Assembly: GCA_022113835.1 (NCBI GenBank)
Contig: JAILWY010000018.1
Span: forward strand, 12,315,501-12,379,500
Reading direction: 5' to 3'
DNA length: 64,000 nucleotides
Origin: Atopsyche davidsoni
Lineage: Eukaryota; Arthropoda; Insecta; Trichoptera; Hydrobiosidae
In this document: one piece after another, positions 51,801 through 63,278 of the stretch
Layout: each line of letters begins with the position of its first letter
How positions within the stretch are numbered: the first letter of the stretch is position 1
The notes under the pieces: model-generated
The model's database searches: none
What the model saw: the letters and a program-made list of their open reading frames with translations, nothing else
Told to the model about the DNA's origin: nothing
Made by a program: the position numbers and the translations under genes

Positions 51801-52674
51801 TAAAAGTTTTCTTGTAAAAATCTTACTGGTGATAAACGAAATTTAACTTTTTATATTTTTCCAATTATTCATTAATTATCTGTTTGAAGAGCAAATATAA
51901 TTAAAAATTATTTAAAATGCATATAGAAATGTCATAAACATTTTTAAAAATTAGATACTTATAGAATGCTTCTGTGAAGATCTATCTTTATTCAAGAGCC
52001 ACCAATTGGAAAAGAAGATTACAAAACCATATTATTTTACAAAAGTTGTTTGAGATAATTGACGTTACTTTTATATTCTAATTGTGATTCTTAAATTATT
52101 AGTTGTACAATTTATACTTTTCAAACAAATATCTCGTGCATCTAATAATACATGATTATAAAGGTATTTATTACATTTACAATTCCCATATAATTCAAGA
52201 ATGGCCAAAAAAAGATATGGGCTACCAAAAAAGATTTAATGACTGCTCAAATAATTTAAGTATTCAATGAAAAATTAATCATGACGTATGTTTTTTAGTT
52301 GAATTTAAATTTTAAAGTCAAACAAGCTATTAATTTTTTTTTATTGTTTCGATTCCAGTTGTTAATAACGTTTTTTTTATTATTTTTTTTTAAAATAAGT
52401 ATTCAACAAATGATATTAAATAAAAATTTCTGCGGGATCATATCTCTAATATTGAATACTGCTTTTAACCAAATTTTCTTGTGTATCATAACAATATAGA
52501 TAATCAAAAACAGTGGGAGAAGAAAACGTTTATTATCAAAGCCTCCTACTTGCATGAAAGGAACAATAGCATAGAACAATAGCATAGAACTAAGCATACA
52601 GCAAGTATGTGCAAATTCTGCAGCGTGCACCTTAAATACTCAGAAGTACTGACGGGTTACTGGGGGAACGTTGA
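48896..52674. other. AT-rich gene-free stretch
   Basis: No gene seen. A GC patch at about 51050-51180 may be regulatory. A 13-bp unit (AACAATAGCATAG) is tandemly doubled at 52562-52587. Confidence 0.6.
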
Positions 52675-52780
52675 CGGGTGCCTTCAGAACACAGCGACAG
52701 TGGGGTAGGTTAGGTTAGGTGTAAGCCAGGGGATGTAGGTTCAAATCCCACACAAATCACGATGATATTTTTCTGAGAGT
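52675..52780 (+). repeat. Possible tRNA-derived SINE fragment
   Basis: GGTTCAAATCC near 52739 differs from the pol III box B consensus at one position and is followed by CCACAC, as in tRNA-like SINE heads. No box A lies at the right distance upstream, and the T-stem pairs only four of five bases, so this is not a functional tRNA. GGTTAGGTTAGG, like the insect telomere unit TTAGG, lies just before it. An 11-base match (CCAGGGGATGT) to about 20449 is shared. Confidence 0.3.
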
Positions 52781-53913
52781 TTCTTTAAATCATCTTCTAT
52801 GTATGAACTAATGTACCTAATCATATGAGTAATGACCTATGATAATTTGGTTATTCACTTAAAGAACGCTTCTTGCTTCACTCGAGCCTCAGTACATCCA
52901 GATTTGAGAATGCAAACTGTCAATACAATATCAATTCACGATGTTTAAATAGTATTTTAATTTACCACGTAACAATCTGACTAAGCAAACAACAATAAAA
53001 CAATTTTATATAATTGTATAATGTTGCTAAAAGAAACAAATTTCTCTCCACAGACTTTTTATTTTCATACAATAACTACTCCTGGGACAGTCATTTTTCT
53101 CAATTAGTATGAAATAACACAAACGTGAATACCTTGCTACGCGAGCTATTTCAGATAAGTAATGCCATAAATCTACATACTTGTGATTCATTCTAAATAA
53201 ATAAATAAATTTAATTCTTTCTAGAACTAAAATCATTTTTTTTTATTTAACCTTAAATATTTTTATAATCTTTTAAATGCAATGTTACATCTATTCAAAA
53301 GATTTGCAATGATTTTATTAAGGTTATATAAAATAGAGGAAATCTTCGCAACAAAATAGTATAATAATATCTTTTAATTTTCTTATTTCTTTATTAAACA
53401 TTAATATAAGTACTAAATTTATAATATGATTAAATAAAAATGAAAAACGAATGAGAAATTTTTGAATGGAAATAAATAAATTATTACAAATTTGAGAAAT
53501 GTAAAAATTACGCATTATTAATATAAAAATTAATTTGAACTTCCATTTATTAATATTATTCAACAATATTAACCATATGTAAAATAATATTTTATTAAAT
53601 ACTATTTAAAGAAACATGCTTGTTGATATTCCTGCGATAGAAAGGTTGTATTTAAATATATATTTAAATTGTGATTTCTTATTGAATTTGTGATTAACAA
53701 ACTTTATTTAATTAATATACGTCTGGGAATTTTTTTTACCAAATCTGTTGTCCATTCATATTCACACTAAAAATTTACCAACATATTAGTATTTGCTTCA
53801 TATTAATTTAAATCGGCTAAAATTAAGAAGAATGAAAATAAAATGAAAGAAATTAACTTTACACCATATTTATATCATAGAGTAATTTTTACATCAGGTA
53901 TTGAAGTTAAAAG

Positions 53914-53964
53914 AAATCGACTTTGCTTATAGAAGCAAAGTCGATTTAAGCTATAGAGCTTAAA
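53914..53964. repeat. Double perfect hairpin, both loops ATAG
   Basis: Hairpin 1 has 15-bp perfect arms (53914-53928, AAATCGACTTTGCTT, and 53933-53947) around ATAG (53929-53932). Hairpin 2 has 8-bp perfect arms (53945-53952, TTTAAGCT, and 53957-53964) around ATAG (53953-53956). The two hairpins share three bases (TTT, 53945-53947), which looks like microhomology at a template switch. ATAG is not self-complementary, so loop identity and orientation are informative. Confidence 0.95.
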
Positions 53965-54535
53965 TATTCATTAGTTTTTAAGCACTTACGTTTAAAATAA
54001 ATAATTTTTTTCAAAATGGATCAAAATAAACATAAAAATACTGAAATATTTAACAAAATATACATCAATAAATCTAAGATCAAAAATGCTTGAGTATAAA
54101 GATTTTGCATTTAAGCAATACCAAATAGTCCAAATGAATATCTACATTTAGTGTTATCTCGGTTGTTAGCCTGAAGTCACGCTCGCTTGCACCCTCTACT
54201 AGGGATGGGCATTTTAAAATGTCACTAACCATAAAAAGTCTATAAAAAATATTGAAACTATGACAAAATAATTACTTATCATAAAGGGAAGAACCTATGT
54301 TAAGTTGTCAAAACAATAATGAATATAATTAACATTAAAAGATAACTGAAATCCAATATTGGTGTTCGTAAATACGCAAAAAACCATCAAACATTGAATT
54401 TAAAGTTAAAAAAAATTACTTAAAAAATTCGCATAATCGAATTAAAAATGACGGAAATAGTTGAAACTCAGATTTTAAGCGGTTTTTAGTCAAATTAAAA
54501 ATCTTAGAATATTCATTTTCGCATAAATAAAATAA

Positions 54536-54736
54536 GGGCGACCGTGGCCATCTCTAGCTCTAGCCCAGCCTGCGGGCCGCGAGCACTCGGGCTAATTGTC
54601 GGCTCGCCGGACCCCGTGGCGCCCCGCCTAGCCCCGCCTAGCCCCGGTCCCTCCGCGAGCAGCGGCCTGACCTTCACCCGCCCTGCTAAGTGGTCTCAGC
54701 TCGGCGGCCCTCCACTCTGTATCTACAGCCTCAATT
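54536..54736. other. Isolated 200-bp CpG-rich island
   Basis: This is among the most GC-rich segments of the right half, set in very AT-rich DNA. It contains a tandem GCCCCGCCTA unit (about 54620-54645) and a TGACCTTCA nuclear-receptor-like half-site. Frames are open on both strands because stops are rare in such composition. It could be an unmethylated promoter or first exon (either strand), or an enhancer. No splice donor is convincing. Confidence 0.4.
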
Positions 54737-57700
54737 AAAAATAATAATAGCCTGGAGCCTACAAACGTCTAAGGGAATGTTTTTTAATTACACCAAACGC
54801 CTTATTTGCGGAATCAGATTAATCGGAATGGAAACTTAATGTGCAAAATTTTAATAATGAAAATATTATTCATTTCAGGCACTTAATAAAAAAAGTTGAA
54901 AAAATATTTTTAGAAATGTACTACACTGTGAATTAATATTGAATTATTGTGTACATAAATTAACATATTCAAAAAAATAGGTAACATATTCAAGATTTAT
55001 ATTTTAAACAAAATTTGTTTTATACAACCAATTCAGAATGAATATTTTGAATACCATATATTTTACTATACCCCTCTACCACTAAAATAAAAGTGTTATG
55101 AAATATATCGGAATTTTTTTTTAATTATTTCATTTCATATATAAATTTTAGTCCAAAAATAATAAAAAAATATACTAAAATCCTTCAATTTTTTTAGGAT
55201 ACTTAAAAACACGTCGTACTTCATTATTCATTTTACCTACGTGTCAATTCTCAATATACTTTGAAACTATTCTAAGATTAAAAAGTAATATTAACTAAGA
55301 AAAACTTTTTGTTGCTATATAATATATTAAAAGGAATTTAAATTTGTTATGGTGTCAATTTTTTTCGTTAGAATTTATATTATTACTATCCGCACTGAAA
55401 ATTTTAGAAAAATATGACTATGTATCGTATTGAACAAAAAACCTGTCGTTATAATAAATATTAATATTACAGCCTCTATTTATTACGCCCAGGTTATCAA
55501 TAAATCCTCCGATATTAATTTTATAACAAAGTAATTATCAATTATTTTTAATTAACTCTTTGTTCCTGAAAAGGCTATTTATTATTACTAATATGATTAG
55601 GCACATTACTTAATATTTTATTATTGTCATTAAAATTCATTAGATAATGAAGAAAAATTAAAGAATCGCATTGTTGTTCGCATAATAATTCTAAGCTTTT
55701 AATGAAATACAAGTCATTTATATTTACTACCATATGTTGTGAATATTCTTTAAAGATTTATACTAATACATAACAAATTATAATTGTAAAATATATAACA
55801 CCACTATTATTTTTTTAAATAATTATTTTCTTTAAAAGATCTTGTTGGCTTTTTAAACCCAATAAAATTTATATATACTTGGAGAGGACCTATAATTATC
55901 TTTACTTAGTAATTAACTCATTCAATTACTTGTTAATGCAATACAAAATTGGAGAATAATATATAATAGACAGACATTTGATAAACTGCAGGTTGGTTGA
56001 ATTTTCGAAAAGTCAAAATTTATCACACGCCTCCCGACAGCTCAAACGTAATTTGCGGCACCATTGTGAAAGCCTCCTGATGTACGTGATGGATATATGG
56101 AAAATCCCTTTTGAACATAATATCTAAGCTCTCGGGTTTTTATCTGACAGCGCTACATACATCCTGCTTTTATTGACATTTAGCTTATTAAATTTTCTTC
56201 CTTTTACTGCCTTTAAAAGTAATATTAACTTGAAAATTCATACATCAAATGGTTTTTTTTATATATTTAAGCTCATGTTTCAAACCGGCAATTAAAATTA
56301 TTTTAATAAACAATTACATTTATTAATGACACTCAAACTTAGCTTTAAGCAATACATCAAAATATATCCACAGGTTTGACTAAAGATAATTTACTTTGAG
56401 AAATACGTCATATATAGTAAAATGTGTTGCTGCAAGTCTTTTATGATTAAATATATTAATTTTACTATCAAAGTCACTGAAACACAAGTACTATAAAACA
56501 TGCACCGATGTAAAAAATATATATTATTCAAAGCCATATGTAGTTTGATTTCTCTTCGGTATCAATCGATGATTTCTTTGTATACCATAAAGCGATATGC
56601 GACAAGTTATGTAAAACTGTAAATAAATATTCCTATAATGGAACCAGAATTGTAGGCTCTAGCATAAATGTTATTATATTAAGTGTTTCGCTGGTTTGAA
56701 TTAGTTTAAGCAGAAATAGTAGTTTATACAAATTATATACCGTTAAGATAAAAACGAATGATTGACTAATCAAATGAAATGATCAATAACAGATACAGCA
56801 GTTTATTCGGGCGCAATATTTATTTTCCATTTGACTAGCTCTCTCAAAAAGTATGCGACTGGAATTGATGAATAAATACCAAGAGTGCTATTTTACAAAG
56901 AGTTTAGTTCGGTAAATTGGCTTTATTGTTTCGATTGCTTTGTTTGAATCAAATATGTCTGATATTCAATCGTTATTAAGCTTAATAAAAAATAAAAGGC
57001 TGGCGTTTGATTTAGTCAGGATTTCTTTAATATATAAATAGTTGGATTTTACTTGTAATTTACATTTTAACACATGCTATATATATCTAAATACATACAT
57101 AAAATAATAAAAACGCTGGGAAGAAGGAGAAAGGGAGATATATTAAAATAAAATTATGAAAAATTTAACAGTATTAATATTAGTTTATACAGTTTCAGTT
57201 AAGGTTTATTTTTTTATTTCAAATAAACTCTTTTAATTAATTTTTGAAATTTAATTTTTATTGTTTTTTCCGTTCAATCTGAAAAAAACTATTCCTTCAC
57301 TTTACTCGAGGGTAGTAAGCAATCAAAGCTTAAGCAACCATAAAAAATACAGTAAAAATACATTCATGTTTCATAAATTTTTTTGAAGATTTTAGGAGTA
57401 CACTATGCTTGGAATTTTTTTTTTAATGTAACCGTTTTATATATTTAATGTTTCATTAAACATAAATATTTTCTTTTTGATAAAATTGAAATACAGAGTA
57501 AACAATGACTATACATATTTAACGTATGAACACGTTTTATACTGAAATATACCTAAACGAAATCTTCTTAAAAATAAATTATATTATTTTAAATATCTCA
57601 AGTTTCGAAGGCATATTTCTTAATATTATTTTTAAAATAAATTTAATGGTTCTGTGTATTTTCTATACAATAGACTTCAAATAAAAAGAAATTTAAAATT

Positions 57701-58757
57701 CGGCAAGTTTTTAATTTAAAATTATATTCAAATTTCCTGCTGGATCCTGAGGGACATTATTGCTTAATGGGTTTTACTAGGTCAGAAGGGGAGAACCGAA
57801 ACCCAAATAATCGTATTTTTTTCAAAAGGATTTAAATTATTCTAATTTTCTTTACTGAAATAAGACTTTCGGTTTTTATGCCGTGTTATTATACCCTTAT
57901 ATGTATGCGTTTACTATATGGCTGTATATTCCCAGATATTATGAATAAACCAGTGTATAGCTCGCTTTAAAAAAAAACACATATTTTTGTCACATTCATT
58001 GAACATTACCACCAAAAATTAAAAAATAATATTATTTTACTAGAGGAATATATTTTTAATCACTTTTATGCAGTGCTACTTTTCAGTAGCATAGCTAAAT
58101 ATCCATACACAAAAATATCTCCCAGCACAATTTTGGACATGTTAAACTAAGTAAGAATTTTATAATAAAACTACTTACTTACTTGAGACTCAATATATGA
58201 TCTAAGCAATTTGAAACATAGGTCAAAATAATTTAATCCAACAAATTTATGATGGATTGAAAGTATAAAATTTTGAGTTCATGTATAGCAGCATCGTCAG
58301 TAAATTACTGTATTATGTTATTTGTAATACGTTAATAGAAACTTCTTAAAATCTTATAAGAATAGTTTGACAGTAGACCAAAAAACCTTGCAAATAACAT
58401 TATCCCGACCGGTAGATATTACGCGGTGGTGGCTTGTATGACGTGTATGGCAGCTGGCAGGGTTGAAGCGCCCTACATTATTCACGTGTCACAGACTTCA
58501 CCTCGCTGCCTCATAAAACATGCACATACTAGATCTCGATACCCTCAGTATCGCGCCACGATGACTTTTCCTACCTTTTTCCGATATCCGCCCGTCCCGA
58601 ACAAGGCAGCCATATTTCTTTCGTGCGGATCAAAATGGTCCGCTTCTTGTTTGTGACTTTTTCTAACTTATATTGTGTCTGAAGTTAGAGAAATTTGAAC
58701 AGACGTTTTTAAACTGAAATAACCTTTTACTACTGCTAAAGTAAATCATACAAATCT

Positions 58758-58800
<43 letters not shown>

Positions 58801-59166
58801 TAAATGTATAAGACCTTAATGTAACACAAATGGTAAACATTCAATGTTATTCGCTTGTTATTCAATGTAACTTGTTTGATGTATATATATGACAAACCAT
58901 ATGTAATCAAAACTGACTGTCATGTAAGCAAAGCAAAGCAAAGTTTTATTGTACTTGCAGTATTGAAAGGTATAATACTCAAACATGGTGTTTCAAATCT
59001 TATGGTTCTGTTTAAAAATATAGGAATTATTTTGTTTTAAAAAGTTAAAAAAATATTTATAGATTTGTATGTTAAATGTTTTGCTATCGGTTGGTTTAAA
59101 GACATTAAAATTGAGTCTCATTTTGATTTTCAGTTAAAAAACTGTACTTTTAAAACATATTTTAAT
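54737..59166. other. AT-rich stretch with two GC patches and a microsatellite
   Basis: No gene supported. GC patches lie at about 56020-56110 (with CCATTGTG, Sox type) and 58420-58660. The latter is open for 76 codons on plus but has no protein character. A (TA)n tract occupies 58762-58798. Confidence 0.5.
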
Positions 59167-59174
59167 GTATGCAT
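59167..59174. repeat. Left 8-bp target site duplication (GTATGCAT)
   Basis: Identical to 61375-61382 on the other side of the element and adjacent to the terminal repeat. It fits the hAT target pattern nTnnnnAn. Confidence 0.9.
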
Positions 59175-61374
59175 TAGGGTGTCCCTTAAAATTCAAGTTC
59201 AATATTTTTTTACGCATACCTTCTTAAAAGTTTAGTAATAACCCTATATTGTCTAGAAAAAAATATTAGTTCGATTTATAAACGGTAACCCGTGCCGACT
59301 TGCGATTTTAACTTGTCCATACAAGTTGCGTAAGTACTGCGCTGTGACTTGTAACTGCATGTTTTATTTGTCATTTCATACGTGATTTTTGAGATTAGTA
59401 GTGCTCCATTGTTTAGTGCGTTAACATGTCGGTGGAATTACGGAGTGATAAACAAAATAATTTCCTTATCGGTTTGCCTAGATATCAAATAAATGGTGCA
59501 AAATTACCATCTACTCGACAAATTCCCTCGGTCCTATTTTACAATATTCGTGAGGTTAAACTGATTGTTAGTGAAAGTGGAAATCTTGTGATTAGGTAGT
59601 GCATCATATATTGGGAAAAAGCAAGAATTCCAACAGGGGCATATCCTAACTGCGTGAAGAAACTTGTTGATTTATATCATGTTTGGAGAGAGTTGCAAAA
59701 AAAATTGTAAGAAAACTCAGGTTACGTTCAAGAGCCGTGAGAACAATATCAAAATTGATCTTGATAATTTGTTTGAAATTGCACATGCTGATGCTTTTGA
59801 GAGAATGAAAATAGAGTAAGATAAATTATTTTTAATGAAACAGAGAGAGCCAGATCGACCAGGATGCTTAGGTGGTGTTGATAAAAAATTGTCGGTAAAA
59901 GAAGATAGATCTAAACAACGACGATTGGAAGAAGAGGAAAGGGTTGTAAGACAAAGATAACCACTAGCTGCTGAAACTAGAAAATCAAGGGCAGAAGCAA
60001 TAAAATCTGACTTCTTTGGAAGTAATGTACCCGACGTAGTCACAGTCCATTGGGATGGAAAACTATTACCCGGGTTAGATGTACGAAGTTCTAAAGAAGA
60101 ACGCTTGCCAGTTATTGCTTCGTTTGACGATAAGGAGCAGCTTCTTGCAGTGCCAAAACTAGAACATTCTTCTGAAAAACATCAAGCTAAGGCTGTCTCA
60201 ACAGCTCTCTTTGACTAGAACCTTCACGATAAAGTACAAATAATGTGCTGCGACACAACAGCTTTCAATACTGGCCGTTTCAATGGAGCTTGTGCTATTT
60301 TGGAGAAACTTTAGGAAGAGAATTGCTGCTCGTCTGTCGTCATCATGTTTATGAATTGGTTCTAAAAGCTGTCTTTGAAAGCAAAATTAAGTAAATTACT
60401 AGTAGCCCAGATACTCCAATGTTTAAAAAGTTCAGAGAAAATTGGAAAAACATCGACGCTAGTAACATTGAACCATCTCTTAATTTCGTAAAACAACGTG
60501 TTGCCGAGACAGACATTCAAGCTTTTTTAATATTTTATAAGGCAGAATTAGACAAAGGTTATGTAAGAGATGACTACCGCAAATTGGTCGAACTGTGCGT
60601 AATATTTTTGGGAGGAGACTCAGAGGAAAAATTAAAACTAAGCCCCCCCAAAGCCATGCATCAGGCACGCTGGATGGCGAGAGCGATCTATTCTTTAAAA
60701 ATGTGTTTACTTCAGTCACAATGCAGAATAACTGCGAAGGACAAAAAGACTACAAGATGTTTGCTTATGTTTGTAAAACACTGGATGATTTCGTATCGGA
60801 AAAGAGCAAACAATTTTTATCACGACTGCAGATCGACGACAGTTTTCTAAAGGAAGATGTATCTTCTTGGAATAATAATAGTGCTTTTGTGGAAGCTAAA
60901 AGAAAAATAAGTTATTTGAGGGTTGTGAATGATACTGCTGAAAGGGCTGTTAAAATGATGCAAGATTTTAACGGACTTATCGCGGCTGAAGAAGAACAAA
61001 AACAGTTCTTGCTGCGCTGTGTCCAGGAACATAGAAAATTGTATCCGGACTGTAAAAAAACAACTCTATAAAAAAGTTACCCTGACTGATTGTTATTACT
61101 TTATGTTTTTGATTAAAGATTAATGTTCATTTAATTGATTTTTTACTATTATTCACTTAATTTATTGCATTTATAATGATTTTATACCAGACCGAAATAT
61201 CAAGACAAAACACGTTTTTTACTAAACTTTGAAGCTCGGTCGGCACTAGTTGCAATTTTTCTAGAAAGATGAAATTTTATATTTGAGTATATTATAGCAT
61301 TAGTAAAAAATGTAGAGGGTATGCATTTCGAAATTTGAAAAAAAAATTTTTTTGGTCATATAAGGGACACCCTA
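59175..61374 (+). mobile_element. Complete hAT-like DNA transposon, 2,200 bp, non-autonomous
   Basis: The element starts with TAGGGTGTCCCTTA (59175-59188) and ends with its exact reverse complement (61361-61374). A perfect 8-bp target duplication, GTATGCAT, flanks it on both sides. Inverted similarity continues inward: GCATACC at about 59215 matches its complement at about 61318, and GTGCCGAC at 59292-59299 matches GTCGGCAC at 61239-61246, at similar distances from each end (117 and 128 bases). The interior holds a broken transposase-like gene. The 8-bp duplication of type nTnnnnAn and the TAGGG terminus place it with hAT or a hAT-like group. The coding family is not a canonical hAT transposase that I can name. 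Confidence 0.88.
59426..61071 (+). pseudogene. Broken transposase-like gene of the hAT-like element
   Basis: ATG at 59426 opens a frame stopped by TAG at 59597. The reading shifts at an A-run near 59700 and continues with stops at 59817, 59958, 60216 and 60312. It shifts again before 60419 and once more near 60730, then runs to a stop at 61071. Recognisable stretches are VTVHWDGKLLPGLDV, CCDTTAFNTGRFNGAC (a likely catalytic-Asp region), MHQARWMARAIYSLK (an RW-type motif), VVNDTAERAVKMMQDF and EEEQKQFLLRCVQEHRKLYP. I remember this set of motifs from uncharacterised arthropod and cnidarian proteins. Compared with that memory, the part after the RWM block looks shortened here, so an internal deletion probably coincides with the last frameshift. 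The copy cannot make transposase. Confidence 0.8.
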
Positions 61375-61382
61375 GTATGCAT
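61361..61382. repeat. Right terminal inverted repeat and target duplication
   Basis: TAAGGGACACCCTA (61361-61374) is the exact complement of the left end. GTATGCAT (61375-61382) is the second target copy. Confidence 0.9.
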
Positions 61383-61618
61383 AGATATATAATATATAAA
61401 TAATCAAAAAGTAAACTCTCATATTACTTTACCATTATACATTTTGATAATTTCAGCGTTGAAATGGTTTCTTTTTTACTGTATTATATTGCTTTTAATA
61501 TCTTTTTTCCTAAGTGAACGACTCTGAAAGGAATTTAATTGAGAATTAAATACGTCAAATTTATAAATAAAGTTATTTAAATGAATATTTTGGGAAAGCT
61601 TTTTAGATCCATTACGAT

Positions 61619-63109
61619 ATGTCAATGGATATTTTTGATAAAAAAATAATTGGATTAACAACGACTGGGTTAGTCCGGCTGTACAAATGCCATTCGTTAT
61701 TTTACGGCTCAGAAGTGAGGTTGTCATATCAGTCCGGTATCCAATTTACAAAAATGCTTGCAAAATTAAGTAAAATATCATTTTGGAAGCGCAAAGCCAC
61801 AACGTTGTTTTCAAGAATATCTTTTATATTAGAAAATACTTCACTTGGAGGATTTAAATATATGGTGGATAAAGATAATCACTTATTTTCAAAAGCCATT
61901 TGGGCTGTTTGCATTGTATTATTTTCGTACTACATGATTCGGTTAATTAGAGCTTCAATTTTATCATTTATACAAAATCCCATTAGTTTTTCTCTTCAGA
62001 CGACATACCTTGGATGGAACACGTCCTTCCCGTCCATTACAGTTTGCGAACAGTACAATAGCGAGAAGATCTGGGATGTCAGCAACCGTCTGTACGGAGA
62101 TGACCGAAACACAGCCAAAGACGAGTTCATTGCTGACATCGCTTTCTTTTACGGTTCTTGCGAGTCCTGTGGATTATCTTGTGGAAAAAATTACGAGTGT
62201 CCTAAATCCTTCGAAGAAATTATTGATAAGTACAGGTCGCGCTGCCGAGACATCCTCACCGGATGTAAATGGAACGGTGCAGAAATCGATTGCTGCTCTA
62301 ATTTCCTACCTTTGGAAACAGAGCTCGGACTGTGTTTTTCCATCAATTCACATCACACAATAATTCAAAAGGAATCAGATGTCAAAACAAACTTAATTTC
62401 GAGTCAATTATTGGGCACTGGAGTCATCGAAATAACAGCAAAAGAAGATTATATGGCCTACGTGCACCCTCCCGAAGACGTCCCCTTTATAAATGCTGAC
62501 CCGGATATGAACCTGGAGGTTCTGCAAGGCCGACTCGCTTCTCTTACGTTTTCGATAGTGGAAGTGACAAACGATCCAAATGTGCAGCAAGTTTCTTTCG
62601 AAGCTCGCGAATGCCGTTTTCCCAACGAAAAGCCAGAGAACCTCCGCGTTCACTCAGTGTATTCTTATTCTAGTTGCATTGTCCAGTGCCGTGTAGATGC
62701 CCAGTTGGCTGCATGCAATTGTACGCATCATTTAATGCCTGTTGTTTATAAAAATAAATATTGTGATCTAACAGGGTTAATATGCTTGAATAAACACTAT
62801 AACACTATGACGTCATTGCGAACAAAAAATTCCATCCGCCCGGGCATCGAGTGCAACTGCTTTCCAGCTTGTAATGAACCGGAATACAATTTGGTGGAGC
62901 TGTACGTGCATAGCTATAAATCTCTCAATGCGAGTCAGGCGATCTTTAGAATGAACAGCTTACCATCTTTGAGATACAATCGGCAAGTGGTGAGAACGGG
63001 ACTTGACTTGGTGGTAGCCGTGGGAAATGCTATTGGACTCTTCTTTGGTGCCTCTATTTTAAGTATTGTGGAACTGATTTATTTTATGTGCTTACGGAGA
63101 TGGTCATGA
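61619..63109 (+). CDS. ppk: Pickpocket-type DEG/ENaC sodium channel subunit
   Basis: A 496-residue single-exon channel subunit of the insect pickpocket (amiloride-sensitive sodium channel) family, acting in the plasma membrane as part of a trimeric, probably sensory, cation channel. An N-terminal cytoplasmic part (1-90) is followed by TM1 (about 91-112) and the post-TM1 motif FPSITVC (137-143). Then comes a Cys-rich extracellular domain with CDILTG-type and GLCFSIN (237-243) segments, YSYSSCIVQC (348-357), CNCTHHLMP (367-) and CNCFPACNEPEY (412-423). TM2 is about 462-490, with the selectivity filter GAS in LFFGASILSIVE (474-485). An in-frame TAG 15 bases upstream supports ATG 61619 as the start; Met3 is a possible alternative. 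The gating motif, normally His-Gly before TM1, reads LGG (76-78), so the His is missing. The C-terminal tail is only a few residues (CLRRWS). Expression is probably restricted, but no promoter motif is clear. It is a ppk family member; which one cannot be said. Confidence 0.93.
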   Translation: MSMDIFDKKIIGLTTTGLVRLYKCHSLFYGSEVRLSYQSGIQFTKMLAKLSKISFWKRKATTLFSRISFILENTSLGGFKYMVDKDNHLFSKAIWAVCIVLFSYYMIRLIRASILSFIQNPISFSLQTTYLGWNTSFPSITVCEQYNSEKIWDVSNRLYGDDRNTAKDEFIADIAFFYGSCESCGLSCGKNYECPKSFEEIIDKYRSRCRDILTGCKWNGAEIDCCSNFLPLETELGLCFSINSHHTIIQKESDVKTNLISSQLLGTGVIEITAKEDYMAYVHPPEDVPFINADPDMNLEVLQGRLASLTFSIVEVTNDPNVQQVSFEARECRFPNEKPENLRVHSVYSYSSCIVQCRVDAQLAACNCTHHLMPVVYKNKYCDLTGLICLNKHYNTMTSLRTKNSIRPGIECNCFPACNEPEYNLVELYVHSYKSLNASQAIFRMNSLPSLRYNRQVVRTGLDLVVAVGNAIGLFFGASILSIVELIYFMCLRRWS

Positions 63110-63115
63110 AAAACA

Positions 63116-63147
63116 AATAAATTTTAACGACTTTCATGGCTAATAAA
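63116..63147 (+). terminator. Two polyadenylation signals of the ppk gene
   Basis: AATAAA occurs at 63116-63121 and 63142-63147, just after the stop at 63109, giving a very short 3' UTR. More AATAAA-like hexamers follow in the AT-rich flank. Confidence 0.55.
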
Positions 63148-63209
63148 GAATTTTAAAATAGCACATATTTTTTCCTCGGTTTTGCAAATGTTATTGTTAC
63201 TCCTCCCAA

Positions 63210-63278
63210 GAAAAACCAAAATAAAATAAATGTAAGTTTTAAATGTGAAAAACCAAAATAAAATAAATGTAAGTTTTA
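63210..63278. repeat. Tandem duplication, period 37 bp
   Basis: Positions 63210-63241 and 63247-63278 are identical over 32 bases (AAAAACCAAAATAAAATAAA and on). Confidence 0.9.

Noticed and set aside
52720..52760. tRNA gene
   Set aside because: Only a box B-like motif; no box A, no acceptor stem, defective T-stem.
58426..58656. 76-codon plus-strand frame
   Set aside because: Peptide has no domain character; the region is a mixed-composition patch more like a regulatory element.
60480..61727. Minus-strand frames across the transposase remnant and ppk start
   Set aside because: Shadows of the plus-strand pseudogene and ppk gene.
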